Source: Mesostigma viride
Taxonomy: Eukaryota; Streptophyta; Mesostigmatophyceae; Mesostigmatales; Mesostigmataceae
Direction: 5' to 3'
Assembly (NCBI GenBank): GCA_009746045.1
Contig: RPFO01000246.1
Location: forward strand, 1,517,795 to 1,567,794
Length of the DNA stretch: 50,000 nucleotides
Shown here: piece by piece, positions 11,202 through 21,734 of the stretch
Numbering within the stretch: the stretch's first letter is position 1
Layout: each line of letters opens with the position of its first letter
Made by a program: the position numbers and the translations under genes
Notes under the pieces: model-generated
The model's input: the letters and a program-made list of their open reading frames with translations, nothing else
The model's database searches: none
Told to the model about the DNA's origin: nothing

Positions 11202-11369
11202 CGGGAGGGAGGGAGGGAGGGAGGGAGGGAGGGAGGGAGGGAGGGAGGGAGGGAGGGAGGGAGGGAGGGAGGGAGGGAGGGAGGGAGGGAGGGAGGGAGG
11301 GAGGGAGGGAGGGAGGGAGGGAGGGAGGGAGGGAGGGAGGGAGGGAGGGAGGGAGGGAGGGAGGGAGGG
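11202..11369. repeat. (GGGA)n microsatellite
   Basis: About 168 bp of almost pure GGGA units. Open frames of GGRE or SLPP repeats across it are artefacts of the repeat. Confidence 0.95.
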
Positions 11370-12788
11370 CGGGTGGGTGGGTGGTTATGGTGGGTGGATG
11401 GGTGCAAGGGTGGTTGCTTATAAGTGAATCGCCAGGTGGCTGGGGGATCGACGGGGTTTGGGAACTCCTAGGTGGGTGCATTGTTGGATGCCTGAGTGAA
11501 ACTGTTGCATGGGCTGGAGGATTTGCACCGTTGGTTTGTGGCGGGTGGATGTGTAGCTGTGATTAGAAGTGGGTGGGGTGAGCGATGGGGAAGGTAGATG
11601 GGTGGGTGGGTGCACGGATATGGGTGGGTGGGTGGTTTTGTAGTTGGGATCGACTCACCTATCGCGGGTGGAGGGCTGTGCATGTTAGGGGTGAGATGGG
11701 TGGGTGACTGGCTGAGAGGATGTGGATGTGTGAGGGTGAGTGGGTGCAGGTCGGTGGGTATAAGGGTATGGGGGGAAAGAGTGGTCGAGTGGGAAGGGGC
11801 GTGGGTGGGTCAGGGGTGGGCGGCCTGGTGGGCACACATGGGGCCAGCTGGCTGGGTGGTTAGGTGGCTGCGTGGTTTTAGTAATGGGTGCCTGGATAAA
11901 AGGATGGGTGAATGCCTCCTTATTGCCTAGGTGGGTAGATTGCATATGTGGCTAGCTGGGTGGGTGGATGTCCCAGTGGGTGGGTATGTGGCTGGGTGCC
12001 TGGGTGCACGAGTGGTTAGATAGGTTGGTTTAGTAGGTGCGTGGCTGGCTGGCTGGGTCACCGGGTGGGTGGACCAGTGGGTGGCTGGGTACTCAGGTGC
12101 GCAAGTGTATGAGTACTTGTGTGGGTGGGCCAGGTGGATGCATGGGTGGGTGACTGCATGGGTGACTCGGTACGCACAAAGGGCAACGGATATAGACATG
12201 GGGATATGCCAATGCCTTGGGGTGAGCATACGTGGATGCCAGGTGACATGTGCCAGCCTGTCGCAGTTATACTATACCTTGGCGTTTGCTTGGCGTGTCG
12301 TTGCCAATAATTTCACACAGGATGTACATGGTACGTGTTGGTAGCAATCACATGGCTGTGTTAGTGAGTGATGTTGCATGTATTGTTCAGCTTTCTTTCC
12401 CATTTTGCAATGTGCCAAGGTTCTTAAGTAGTTTAGAAGTATGGTGTCATGGGGTATACATCAAGGAGACAACCAGCGCAGGCCAGAAATCGGGAGAATC
12501 CGGACCATGGTAGCTCACATGCATGTGCACTGCACATCACACATTTGTGGCATACTCGCAATGTCTACCTTACATCTTGCATTCTGTTAGGAACAGTCGC
12601 CACTCAGGCATTCACATGCACCAGGGTTTCGCTCACTGTTTGTGCTGTAGTCATCGTTAAATCAAAAATCTTTACAAAGCCTGGCAATTGTCATAATGTT
12701 GGGCTCCTTATGACATGAGATTTTGCACACGAAGTTTTGCGACCATGCTTCAGATGCTTGCATGATGACGACCAGTTTTGGTTGTAAT

Positions 12789-12962
12789 ATGACATGGTGG
12801 TGCAGGTGCCCTGGTGCACCTAGAGCAGGGGTAGCTTACATTCCCACCCTTGCATGAAGTAGCCTAGAATGTATTAAAAGCCATATGCCCCTTCTCAGGG
12901 ATATGTGCTACATTTACTCCCAACGGAGTGATGTTGATAACTAATTAATTAATTAATGACAT
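12789..12962 (+). mobile_element. SINE-like element, copy 2, with target duplication and empty-site allele
   Basis: The element is 12796-12955 and is flanked by ATGACAT direct repeats (12789-12795 and 12956-12962). The paralogous block at about 9234-9255 has one corresponding TTCTGACATTA sequence and no insert, which is an unoccupied site. The 3' end carries the ACTCC-CAAC-GGAGT hairpin and an (AATT)n tail. Confidence 0.8.
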
Positions 12963-13199
12963 CATATTAATTTTTAAAATCATTATTGATAGCAACACTA
13001 CCTTGTTAGCATTTGTTACCATTCAGGGCTCCAAATGCCCTGAGGCGTTGTACAAGGTCTGAACAACCGTAATTCATTGTGGCTGTTAAGTTCCAGCTTC
13101 GTCGGGCATAATTCGTCTAACTATCTAAGTGCAAACGTTGTTTGGAAGGGACTCGGTCATTTTGGCCTTAATTAAGGATCTGGAGCAGGAGCACGTATT

Positions 13200-13447
13200 C
13201 CATGGACTGATGGGGGTGGGTGCATTAGAACTGAGCCGCGAAGACAAGCTGATCTCACTCTAATCTTATATACAAAGTTGTCTCCGTGATAATATACAAA
13301 GTTGTCTCTCTTAATACAAAATCCTAACTACTCTACTCAGTCACGCACCCCTTCCTCCTGGCGTGGGGGAGGGGGGGCTCTTACATCGCCATGCGTCCAG
13401 GCATGATTTGTCTCGCTTCATGTACCATGATTGCCTTTAATTTGACC
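13200..13447. other. no gene seen
   Basis: A short tandem of ATACAAAGTTGTCTC words near 13269-13306 and a G-rich stretch near 13364; no coding evidence. Confidence 0.4.
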
Positions 13448-13703
13448 ATTAATTAATTAATTAATTAATTAATTAATTAAGAACATCCATCCATCCATCC
13501 ATCCATCCATCCATCCATCCATCCATCCATCCATCCATCCATCCATCCCTCCCTCCCTCCCTCCCTCCCTCCCTCCCTCCCTCCCTCCCTCCCTCCTCCC
13601 TCCCTCCCTCCCTCCCTCCCTCCCTCCCTCCCTCCCTCCCTCCCTCCCTCCCTCCCTCCCTCCCTCCCTCCCTCCCTCCCTCCCTCCCTCCATCCATCCA
13701 TGA
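13448..13703. repeat. compound microsatellite (AATT)n-(CCAT)n-(CCCT)n
   Basis: (AATT)n runs to about 13480, (CCAT)n to about 13547, (CCCT)n to about 13690, and then three CCAT units. The gradual change between units is typical of replication slippage with unit mutation. Confidence 0.95.
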
Positions 13704-13915
13704 TGAAATTTGGTCGGGTCAATTGCAATAGACTCGCCTTTTGATGACGAACACGCCGATCTAATTTTTGGCAGCCATCGCCCAGGATTTCGCAAGTTAT
13801 CGCCAGCGGCCTGCCCAGCAGATCTCGCTATTTTTCTGCACATTATGGCGGCACCACGCACGTGATCAGTGTGCCTGCGCCCCCTGCCCTCGTCTAGGTG
13901 CTATTAAACGTAGCT

Positions 13916-14363
13916 ATGGAGGTCCCCGCATCGTCTTCAGCTCTTGCCGCCGATTCTATTGATGCCCAGATTGCTGCAAACAAAATCGCCCACGACATTG
14001 TCGTCGCCAAGAACGCCGCTAACAAGCGATCCAAGACTTCGGAAGCAACTTCGGAAGCAACTCCGATAGCTGCTGAAACCTCCTTGCCGGACGCCATTTC
14101 TTCCTCATTCTACATGCCAGGCCAGCGTTTGAGCCTGGCAGACATCGATACCTTACTCGCCTACAATGACGCCGCTGTGACAAGCGTGCTGAAGCTCCGC
14201 AACGACAACGACGCCCCGATTCGCCACCCTAAGAGCGGCCAGGTTATGGAGGCTGCTTCGGATGAATGGCCTCATTGGGATGAGCGCCAGCGTCGGCTTG
14301 CCTGTCTTATTTCGTGCTGCCCTGAACTTGTCGAGCTGCCGGCGACGACCATCGCCATCTTGT
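13916..14363 (+). CDS. hypothetical protein, 5' exon with clear donor
   Basis: An acceptor-like CGTCTAG near 13897 precedes an ATG at 13916. About 149 codons read MEVPASSSALAADSIDAQIA, then AANKRSKTSEATSEATP, YMPGQRLSLADIDTLLAYND, HPKSGQVMEAASDEWPHWDE and LACLISCCPELVELPATT. The exon ends at a strong donor (GTAAGTTAG at 14364), after which a stop would follow. The composition is that of a folded protein with an Ala-rich helical N-terminus. The sequence just upstream (13730-13790) loosely resembles the leader of the ORF1-like genes at 2035 and 3225, so a retrotransposon origin is possible. No family recognised, and I see no downstream exon before the satellite arrays. Confidence 0.45.
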
Positions 14364-14390
14364 GTAAGTTAGGGTCTTAGGGGCAGTGCA

Positions 14391-14470
14391 GCTTGTCTGG
14401 ACGATGATTACTCTGATGATTACTCTGATGATTACTCTGATGATTACGCATGATTACGCATGATTATGCA
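14391..14470. repeat. 12-bp tandem repeat, GATGATTACTCT then GATTACGCAT
   Basis: Several 12-bp units change into GATTACGCAT units. The same GATTACGCAT units reappear at 15320-15345, so they bracket the GC-rich array in between. Confidence 0.85.
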
Positions 14471-14534
14471 TGACTAGTGTCACCCGCTGGCTTCGCCCAG
14501 CCCAAAACAGGGTCCCTTTTTTTGGCAGTACTTC

Positions 14535-14723
14535 GCCCCGCTGCCCGCTGCCCGCAGCCCGCAGCCCGCAGCCCGTTGCCCGCTGCCCGCTGCCCGCTGC
14601 CCGCTGCCCGCTGCCCGCTGCCCGCTGCCCGCTGCCCGCTGCCCGCTGCCCGCTGCCCGCTGCCCGCTGCCCGCTGCCCGCTGCCCGCTGTACGCTGCCC
14701 GCTGTACGCTGCCCGCTGCCCGC
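14535..14723. repeat. 7-bp minisatellite (CTGCCCG)n
   Basis: More than 20 heptamer units, with GCAGCCC variants at the left and GTACGCTGCCCG variants at the right. Confidence 0.95.
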
Positions 14724-15220
14724 TGGAATAGTACGCTGCGAGCGAATTGGTGCGCAGTACGCTGCCCGCTGCCCACTGGAATAGTACGGTGCTCGCTTCG
14801 CTGGCGGATTGGTGCGCAGTACGCTGCCTGCTGCCCGCTGGAATAGTACGGTGCTCGCTTCGCTCGCGGATTGGTGCGCAGTACGCCGCCCGCTGCCCGC
14901 TGGAATAGTACGGTGCTCGCTTCGCTCGCGGATTGGTGCGCAGTACGCCGCCCGCTGCCCGCTGGAATAGTACGGTGCTCGCTTCGCTCGCGGATTGGTG
15001 CGCAGTACGGTGCTCGCTCGCTTCGCTCGCTCGCCGTACGTTGCTCGCTCGCTTCGCTCGCTCGCCGTACTGTACGGTGCTCGCTCGCTTCGCTCGCTCG
15101 CGGTAGGGTGCTCGCTCGCTTCGCTCGCTCGCCGCGCGCAGCGCACAGCTCGCTGCGCTCGCCGTGCGCTGCGCGCCAGGCCGCTTTCAGCGGCCGCTCG
15201 CTCGCTTCGCTCGCTCGCTG
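14724..15220. repeat. about 63-bp higher-order repeat and GCTCGCTTCGCTCGC palindromes
   Basis: Four or more units of roughly 60-70 bp contain GGAATAGTACGGTGCTCGC and GCGGATTGGTGCGCAGTACG. These pass into units dominated by the near-palindrome GCTCGCTTCGCTCGCTCGC. Strong hairpins are expected. The Ser-Glu-Arg-Ala-rich or Leu-Ala-Arg-Ser-rich open frames across it are repeat artefacts. Confidence 0.85.
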
Positions 15221-15345
15221 GGATTGGTGGTTAGTTATTCCGGTTGTTATGGATTGGCGGGGAAGTTGCGATGCCCTGGATAGTGCGGGATGACCCCCAA
15301 TTGCTAAATTAATATATAGGATTACGCATGATTACGCATGATTAC

Positions 15346-15917
15346 ACCGGTATTACATAGGAAGGAGTGACTATGTACTCCACCCTATGTACTCCAAGAG
15401 TACATAGGGTGGCACACTATGTACTCCAAGAGTACATAGTGTGGAGTACATATGATCCGGGATTTCCGAATAGGGGACTGCCGACGCGGTGAGACACGCC
15501 CGTATTACATAGGAAGGAGTGACTATGTACTCCACACTATGTACTCCAAGAGTACATAGTGTGGAGTACATATGATCCGGGATCAGATTTCCGAATAGGG
15601 GACTGCCGACGCGGTGAGACACGCCCGTATTACATAGGAAGGAGTGACTATGTACTCCACACTATGTACTCCAAGAGTACATAGGGTGGCACACTATGTA
15701 CTCCAAGAGTACATAGTGTGGAGTACATATGATCCGGGATTTCCGAATAGGGGACTGCCGACGCGGTGAGACACGCCCGCATTACATAGGAAGGAGTGAC
15801 TACCTATGTAATCCACACTATGTACTCCAAGAGTACATAGGGTGGCACACTATGTACTCCAAGAGTACATAGGGTGGAGTACATATGATCCGGGATTTCC
15901 GAATAGGGGACTGCCGA
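15346..15917. repeat. tandem array of hairpin units, about 4 copies
   Basis: Units start with GTATTACATAGGAAGGAGTG near 15349, 15504, 15630 and, as GCATTACATAGG, 15779. Each contains one to three copies of the palindrome TATGTACTCCAAGAGTACATA and ends with GATCCGGGATTTCCGAATAG and GCCGACGCGGTGAGACACGC. Unit length varies with the number of inner palindromes. Confidence 0.9.
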
Positions 15918-17017
15918 ACTCGAGGCCCCCAGAGTACTAACTAGTAACTAGGCTGACTATGTACTCGAGTCACGACGCAGTGAGATACGCCAAGCCGCCA
16001 AGCCGAATAATTGGCTAATAAAATATACCCATTTCCCCGAAAAGATACGCCAAGCCGCCCGAAGCAGATCTCTGCATGCGCCACGTGTAACGAGGGTTCT
16101 GCTTGCGAATTCGAATTGCGATGAGCCGTTGCAGACGCGCCGCCTAGATGTTTGAATTCCATCAACGAGCCTTGAACGAGCTGGTAAAGTTTGCCTGCCC
16201 TTGCATCACCTTGCGCTGGCTATGCCGATTGCAGTCCAGCCGACTGATAGTGGTGCAAGAATAAGCGCCCCCCTAAACCCGCATGCTCACGATGCTTGAA
16301 GAAAAAAAAGCAAAAGGCGCACTAGGATGCATGACAAGCCCTTTTGGAGCCCCAGTTTAGCATGATTCGGTCATCCGTTTCCAGCCATCGGCAGCGCCAA
16401 CTCCGATACAGCTTACTATGGCGTAGTCGGTAGCCAGCTACACCGCTTTTCTTGCCTTTGTTACTACATGCAAACTTCAATTCGTTACATCGTGCGCCTG
16501 CGGCATATTTAAGAAAGCGGCTGCAAGCGCACCTTGCTGAGCCAGGTACACAATGTCTTCAGTCAGCGACCGCGTATGCATGCCACGTTTAGTCGCATCG
16601 AGTCGCGTAGACAATGCGTTCCGGATTAAATTGTTCACCGTTCAATTGCTCAGCGCTGCCTGAATGCAGCGCGCTTTATTACTGATTCTGTCCTCTTTGC
16701 ATGCATTGCAGTGGATTGTATGTTATTTTCACGTTGTCCATCTTTCCACTCGCTTTCATTGTTTACCAGATACCAAAAGTCTCCCACGAGGTAGGCGACA
16801 CTTCAATCTCGCTTATTTTACACCTGGCACACCTGGGCTTCTCTGTATGTGCCGATGCCCATCGTAAGTTGTTGAACGTTTTTTGCCCTCCATGGTTTCC
16901 AATTTTACTAGGAGTTCTTAGGAGCTCTCTCTCCATTGACTTCTCTGTCTCTTTTGCTTTGGCCATGCCATGTTAGGGTAATGTCTTCCTTGCTGCCATG
17001 CTAGCGGGCCCACGTGC
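15918..17017. other. no convincing gene
   Basis: Unique-looking sequence with short frames on both strands. None has conserved motifs or paired splice sites that I can support. Confidence 0.4.
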
Positions 17018-18330
17018 TTGTTCCTTGTCAAAGTAGGGAGGCTCGCGGGGTAGGTGGCTGGTCATGCTTGTACCTTATCAAGGGAGGGGCCCACGTAGGG
17101 TAGGTGGGTGGGCATGCGTGTACCTTGTCAAGGGAGGGATTCACGTATGGTAGGTGGGTGCACGAGCTTGGTCCTTGTCAAGAGGCACATACGTAGGGTA
17201 GGTGAGTGCACGTGCTTGTTACTGGTCAGGGGAGGCATGGATGTGGGGTAGGCATGTGCACGTGCTTATTCCTTGTCAAGGGAGGGACGCACGTAGTGTA
17301 GGTGAGTTCATGTGCTTGTTCCTTGTCAAAGGAGGGGTGCACACAGGGTGGGTGGGTGCACGTGCTCGTTCCTTGTCAAGGGAGGCATGCATGTGGGGTA
17401 GGCATGTGCACGTGCTTGTTTCATGTCAAGGGAGGGATGCAGGTAGGGTAGGTGGGTGGGCTTGCTTGTTCCTTGTCAAGGGAGGGATGCACGTGCGGTA
17501 GATGAGTGCACGTGCTTGTTCCTTGTCAAAGGAGGGGTGCACATAGGGTGGGTGGGTGCACGTGCTCGTTCCTTGTCAAGGGAGGCATGCATGTGGGGTA
17601 GGCATGTGCACATGGTTGTTCCATGTCAAGGGAGGGATGCAGGTAGGGTAGGTGGGTGGGCATGCTTGTACCTTATCAAGGGAGGGGCGGACATCGGGTA
17701 GGTGGGTGCACGTGCTTGGTCCTTGCCAAGGGAGGGATTCACGTACGGTAGGTGAGTGCACATGCTTGTTCCTTGTCGAAGGAGGGGGCACTTAGGGTAG
17801 GTGGGTGCACGTGCTTGTTGCTTGTCAAGAGGCACGTACATAGGGTTGGTGGGTGCACGTGCTTGTTCCATGTCACAGGAGGGATGCACGTAGGGTAGGT
17901 GGGTGCACGTGCTTGTTACTGGTCAGGGGAGGCATGGATGTGGGGTAGGCATGTGCACGTGCCTATTCCTTGTCAAGGGAGGGACGCGCGTAGTGTAGGT
18001 GAGTTCACGTGCTTGTTCCTTGTCAAAGGAGGGGTGCACACAGGGTGGGTGGGTGCACGTGCTCGTTCGATTCTTGTCAAGGGAGGCATGCATGTGGGGT
18101 AGGCACGTGCACGTGCTTGTTCCTTGTCAAAGGAGGGGGTGCACATAGGGTAGGTGGGTGCACGTGCCCGTTCGATTCTTGTCAAGGGAGGCATGCATGT
18201 GGGGTGGGGCATGTGCACGTGCTTGTTCCTTGTCAAGGGAGGGACACAACAGGGTATGTGGGTGGTTTTGCTGGTTCCTCGCCATGGGAGGGACGTAATA
18301 GGGTAGGTGAGTGCACGCATCATTTTTTTC
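17018..18330. repeat. minisatellite, about 55-65 bp unit, over 20 copies
   Basis: The unit is built from GTGCACGTGCTTGTTCCTTG, TCAAGGGAGGGATGCACGTA and GGGTAGGTGGGTG. Higher-order repetition is visible: the run of variants at about 17200-17440 recurs at about 17890-18110. Cys/Trp/Gly-rich frames across it are artefacts. Confidence 0.95.
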
Positions 18331-18610
18331 CTTATTCTCAGCCCATCAACTAGAACTTTCAGCTGCCAGTCCTCACTACTCTACGACCGTAACTGCATTC
18401 GGGTTCATGTTAAATACGTTGCGTTTTTCTTGGACGGCATGGAAGATGCTGTCATTTTCAAGAGAGGGATGCACGTACGTATTGGTGGTGGTGCACGCAT
18501 CGTCCCTTTTCTTACTAGTTGCCTGTGTACTAGAAATTTCAACTGCTATTCCTCGCTACCGTATGGCCGTAACTGCATTCGGGGCATTTTGTGTTTTCTA
18601 TGAGTGCGTG
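18312..18610. repeat. direct duplication, about 181 bp period
   Basis: GCACGCATC, CTAGAA.TTTCA.CTGC, and CCGTAACTGCATTCGGG occur in the same order in two adjacent copies, starting near 18312 and 18493. The unit begins where the minisatellite ends. Confidence 0.7.
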
Positions 18611-18670
18611 ACAGTTGCTGTCTTACTTGGACAAAGGCGGAATGAACTGCAGGCAATCCGGAATGATTAA

Positions 18671-18826
18671 GACGGGAAGTTGGTCAACTCGCACCAAAAG
18701 CGGAGCCGCCATATGGACGGCGGTACCTTTCAAATCAACATGGGCGATTACCCCTGGCCGAGCGGACTTGAGGGTGACAACAGCTTCAAGACGCCACCCT
18801 CATCGGCCAAGGTTCTACTGCCGTAA
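18671..18826 (+). CDS. possible terminal exon, hypothetical
   Basis: A 51-codon frame with protein-like composition: DGKLVNSHQKRSRHMDGGTF, QINMGDYPWPSGLEGD and NSFKTPPSSAKVLLP, then a stop. A stop codon lies directly upstream in the same frame, so it would need to begin at a splice acceptor near ATTAAG. No family recognised; nothing else coding is visible on either side. Confidence 0.25.
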   Translation, partial: DGKLVNSHQKRSRHMDGGTFQINMGDYPWPSGLEGDNSFKTPPSSAKVLLP

Positions 18827-19047
18827 CGGCTTGATTTATTACCTAAGATGTTCCGTGAACTTCATGTGCGTCATCTCCACGATTTCATCATGAAGCCCAC
18901 GTTGACAACATCGGATGGAAGTGATTCGTGCAATTGATTATTAATGACTTCTTAAACATTTTAATGAAATGCCTAATTCAAAAATGCATCTTGAAAAGCA
19001 CCATATCATGCAAGCCACTCACCATAGCCGGGGTCAATGCATTTTAG

Positions 19048-19523
19048 AATTCGGGGCCGTAACCCGGACAGGCTGCGTTGTAGGCATGGGTTACTATTAT
19101 TACTGGGGCATAACCGGCCCCGTAACCACCGCAGTAGCCAGGGTTAACTACTGGGCCGTAACTACTGCAGGTTACGGGACGGTTGACGGACCCGTAACCA
19201 GGCCAGTAGCCAGGCCCGGTTCTCAGAACTGGTCCCGTAACCATACCAGTTTACCGCCCGGTAACTTCTACTTGGGCCGTAACCATGACCGTAACCCAGA
19301 TAGGTTACGGGCATGGTTACGGCTCCGGTAAAAGTTACCGCCCAGTAAACGTTCCGGTAACTATTACCGCCCGGTAACCATTACCGGCCGGTATTTAGTC
19401 TGTTGCATTCCGGGTTACCGGCCGGTAACCTGGCCGGTAACCTTAAACGTACATGGTTACTGGCCAGTAACCGCCCCGGTAACCTCAACCGGGGCGTTTA
19501 CGCCCCGTAAAATTAACTCCTAG
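19048..19523. repeat. CCGGTAAC-rich foldback repeat, copy 2
   Basis: Dense CCGGTAAC, GTTACCGG, GGCCGTAAC and CCAGTAAC words in both orientations. The right end reads CCCCGTAAAATTAACTCCTAGTG, the reverse complement of the start of the 6199-6540 element. Confidence 0.6.
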
Positions 19524-20409
19524 TGATACTAGACATGGGCATACACAATCCCACAAAGTTTGAGCTCATTCTGACTGCAAACGTGGAAGTTATAGCGTTT
19601 GGCAGTTGGCCACCTGTGCAGCCGCTAAGGAAGGCAATAGTGAGTATTAAGGCACACTAACACTTTCTATGCCATCCAAATGGCTCCAGACCATGCCCAA
19701 TTCGAGCACAACGTACAAGGAGGTGGCTGGGCACCTCATGTGCCCTTGCCTTACCTTGGCACGGGCAACCTCATGGGTGTGTGCACAGCAACAAGGCAGG
19801 TAGCTCTACATGTCTAGCCAGCACTTCTGAAGCAAATTCTAGGTGTATGCTGTGATCATCATACCAAAACCAAGGTGTCCAATGCAAATAGACCCTAGAA
19901 AGCCATATCCACTGATTGCCCAACCAAGGCGAACAACAGACAGTCCACAGAGAAAGCATACTAATCATAAATGCTGCGTGCCAGGGCTTCTTACCATGGT
20001 TACTTTGCCTTGCTAGCATATGACAGGGCTGTCTCATAATTCAGTGGGAGAGAGGCCAAGAAAACAACGGTATCCCCTACCTACTACATGCAGTTCCACC
20101 CATGCAATATGCCCCTTAGAACGCCCACTATAGCTTTTCTTTTCAGCGCGACTGTTTGCTAAGAAACAACCTCAACCTTGTGAGCAGTGAGCCTCTAAGC
20201 ACACTGAAACCACTGCTAAGAAAGGCTGCGTCAATATTCATACCAAACTGAGTGTTTTTACCAAACTCCTTCCAGGAAACCACTCGACAAATCCCTTACA
20301 ACTTGCCAACATGCCACGGCTCATGATTTGACACGTCCCAGCGATGCAACCTAGATAAAAGCACTGAAAGCTGCCAGGAATCTGGCGATGCGCATCACGG
20401 AATGGCATG

Positions 20410-20732
20410 CTACCTGGCGCTAACTGCGCGGATAGAAGGCGAAAACTTGCGTTGACAACCATTTAAAGAAGCGAAACATTCATAGGGGGACGCTAAGCAC
20501 GGGATCGTACCACTACCGGCAGTGTCATATGCCCAGTGGCGCAAGAAAGACCAACCTTCCATGGAAGGATGAGACGCGCATCCGGCGAGCCTGGACAGTG
20601 TCTTACCGAAAATGACGGAAATCTTGCAAAAGCCCGGCGAATTTCTTTAGAATTCTCTATTGACAATGCAAACGCATCCTTGACGCTAAGTAAAGCCCAT
20701 AAAAACTGACAATCACCGCCGCCAGCGTGCAT
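20410..20732 (-). CDS. unrecognised two-exon gene fragment, paralog A
   Basis: Two minus-strand blocks match paralog B at 29472-29760. The upstream block (20607-20732) reads LWALLSVKDAFALSIENSKE and RRAFARFPSFS and stops at a donor (GTAAGA). The second block (20410-20562) starts MEGWSFLRHWAYD and ends RAVSAR-stop. Paralog B's second block is exactly the same length, 153 bp including the stop, begins MEERLLLRAWARDF and ends WAVSAS-stop. Equal length and conserved stop in diverged copies suggest past selection on a protein. Function unknown. A conserved upstream segment (20920-21030) accompanies both copies. Confidence 0.35.
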
Positions 20733-20919
20733 TCTTATTTAACCCTCGCGACGAAAATTTCGGATTGGACCCCCGCGGCGATGGTCATCAATAAAATTAT
20801 CGACATTGCAAAGCGCACAAACTTAGCGATGAAATAATATCATAAACTCATCGCCTTCAAGATTCTCGCAATTTCTCTGCATTCCGCTGGTTATATTTGT
20901 CTAGTTTTGCCTGAAAGCC

Positions 20920-21032
20920 GTCGCCATGGCCAGCTCCGCTAGGGGTGCGCGCACCGTGCACCACTTTTTCACGGTACGGACGGGTACCGCGAATTTTTTC
21001 GGCGCCAAAAAATTCGCGCCCGGACCCTCACC
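20920..21032. repeat. conserved block shared with 29985-30095
   Basis: GTCGCCATGGCCA, TCCGCTAGGGGTGCGCGCAC and GGCGCCAA.AAATTCG are shared. On the plus strand both copies open as M-A-x-S-A-R-G-A-R-T-V-H; on the minus strand both open as M-A-T-A-F-R. I cannot decide which strand is coding. The copy here is cut by a TTAA tract at 21033. Confidence 0.6.
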
Positions 21033-21690
21033 TTAATTAATTAATTTGCGCCGCCACAGGCCTAGGTAGGTTAAATTAGTCCAAGGACGAGAGTCTCGTC
21101 CTCTCTTGGTTTAATGAATGTAAAGTGCGATGACGCCTTCATATTGAACCTGGGGCAACTATCCATTTGTAATTGGTTTTGCTAGCCATTATAAGTGTGT
21201 AACAATTACTCAATTAGCTTGGTACCAAGCCGCGGTGCCAGATATCTCACGACTCTCGTCGTGAAGCGCAATCTACGTTATGCTGCCCTGATTATTCCTA
21301 ATTCCGGCATGGTGGATCTTTCGCTACGTAACTCAGGCTAGGAGTCTGGGTTGGCACGTAACACTGGTTATCGGAGGGAAAATGTGCTGGAGAGGTTAGC
21401 TAACTCTCGCGGAGAGGGTTGGTGAGGCCAATTAGGATACCAAGGCGGAGCTTGCCCACGCTCCTTGCTATGATATGCTCACATGGGTCTTATTGCACCC
21501 ACAGTTTGCCGGATCGTTAGCCTGTCCTTTTAGCTAGCCGCGCCCGATTGCAGCTGTGGCATGCCTTTGGCATGAAGGAGACTGGGGGTCTCTGCCCTTT
21601 CTCCTGTAGTGCACACACAGGGATTAAAAGCACTTCGGTGCTCCGTGACTCCCCAACGGGAGCACGAGTTTAATTAATTAATTAATTAAT
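21033..21690 (+). mobile_element. SINE-like unit with 3' hairpin, bounded by (TTAA)n
   Basis: The unit begins after a TTAATTAATTAATT tract and ends in a longer (TTAA)n tract (21670-21692). The last 35 bases contain GTGACTCCCCAACGGGAGCA, with the stem CTCCC-CAAC-GGGAG. The identical terminal sequence closes the LINE fragment at 26857-27077 on the other strand, which is the expected relation between a SINE and its partner LINE. No protein coding is seen. An internal promoter was not recognised. Confidence 0.55.
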
Positions 21691-21734
21691 TAAGGCGGAG
21701 CTTGGTGTATATAGATCGAGGTTCCTGTATTCAA

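Larger units (their letters stand above)
11175..13190. repeat. large duplicated noncoding block, copy 2
   Basis: Collinear with about 7730-9460. It differs by a long (GGGA)n expansion (11202-11369), scattered substitutions, and a 160-bp SINE-like insertion at 12796-12955 that the first copy lacks. Confidence 0.7.

Noticed and set aside
11193-11481. Long open frames of GGRE or SLPP repeats
   Set aside because: Produced by the (GGGA)n microsatellite, open in all frames; no unique coding sequence attached.
14454-15293. Ser/Glu/Arg-rich and Leu/Ala/Arg-rich proteins of 140-230 residues
   Set aside because: They translate the CTGCCCG and GCTCGCTTCG arrays; no codon bias or conserved motif, and the opposite strand is equally open.
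15346-15917. CRISPR-like array
   Set aside because: The units are long (about 125-150 bp) and fully repeated with no unique spacers, and the genome is eukaryotic.
17202-18353. Cys/Trp/Gly-rich proteins over the 17-18.3 kb array
   Set aside because: Period matches the minisatellite unit; open on both strands.
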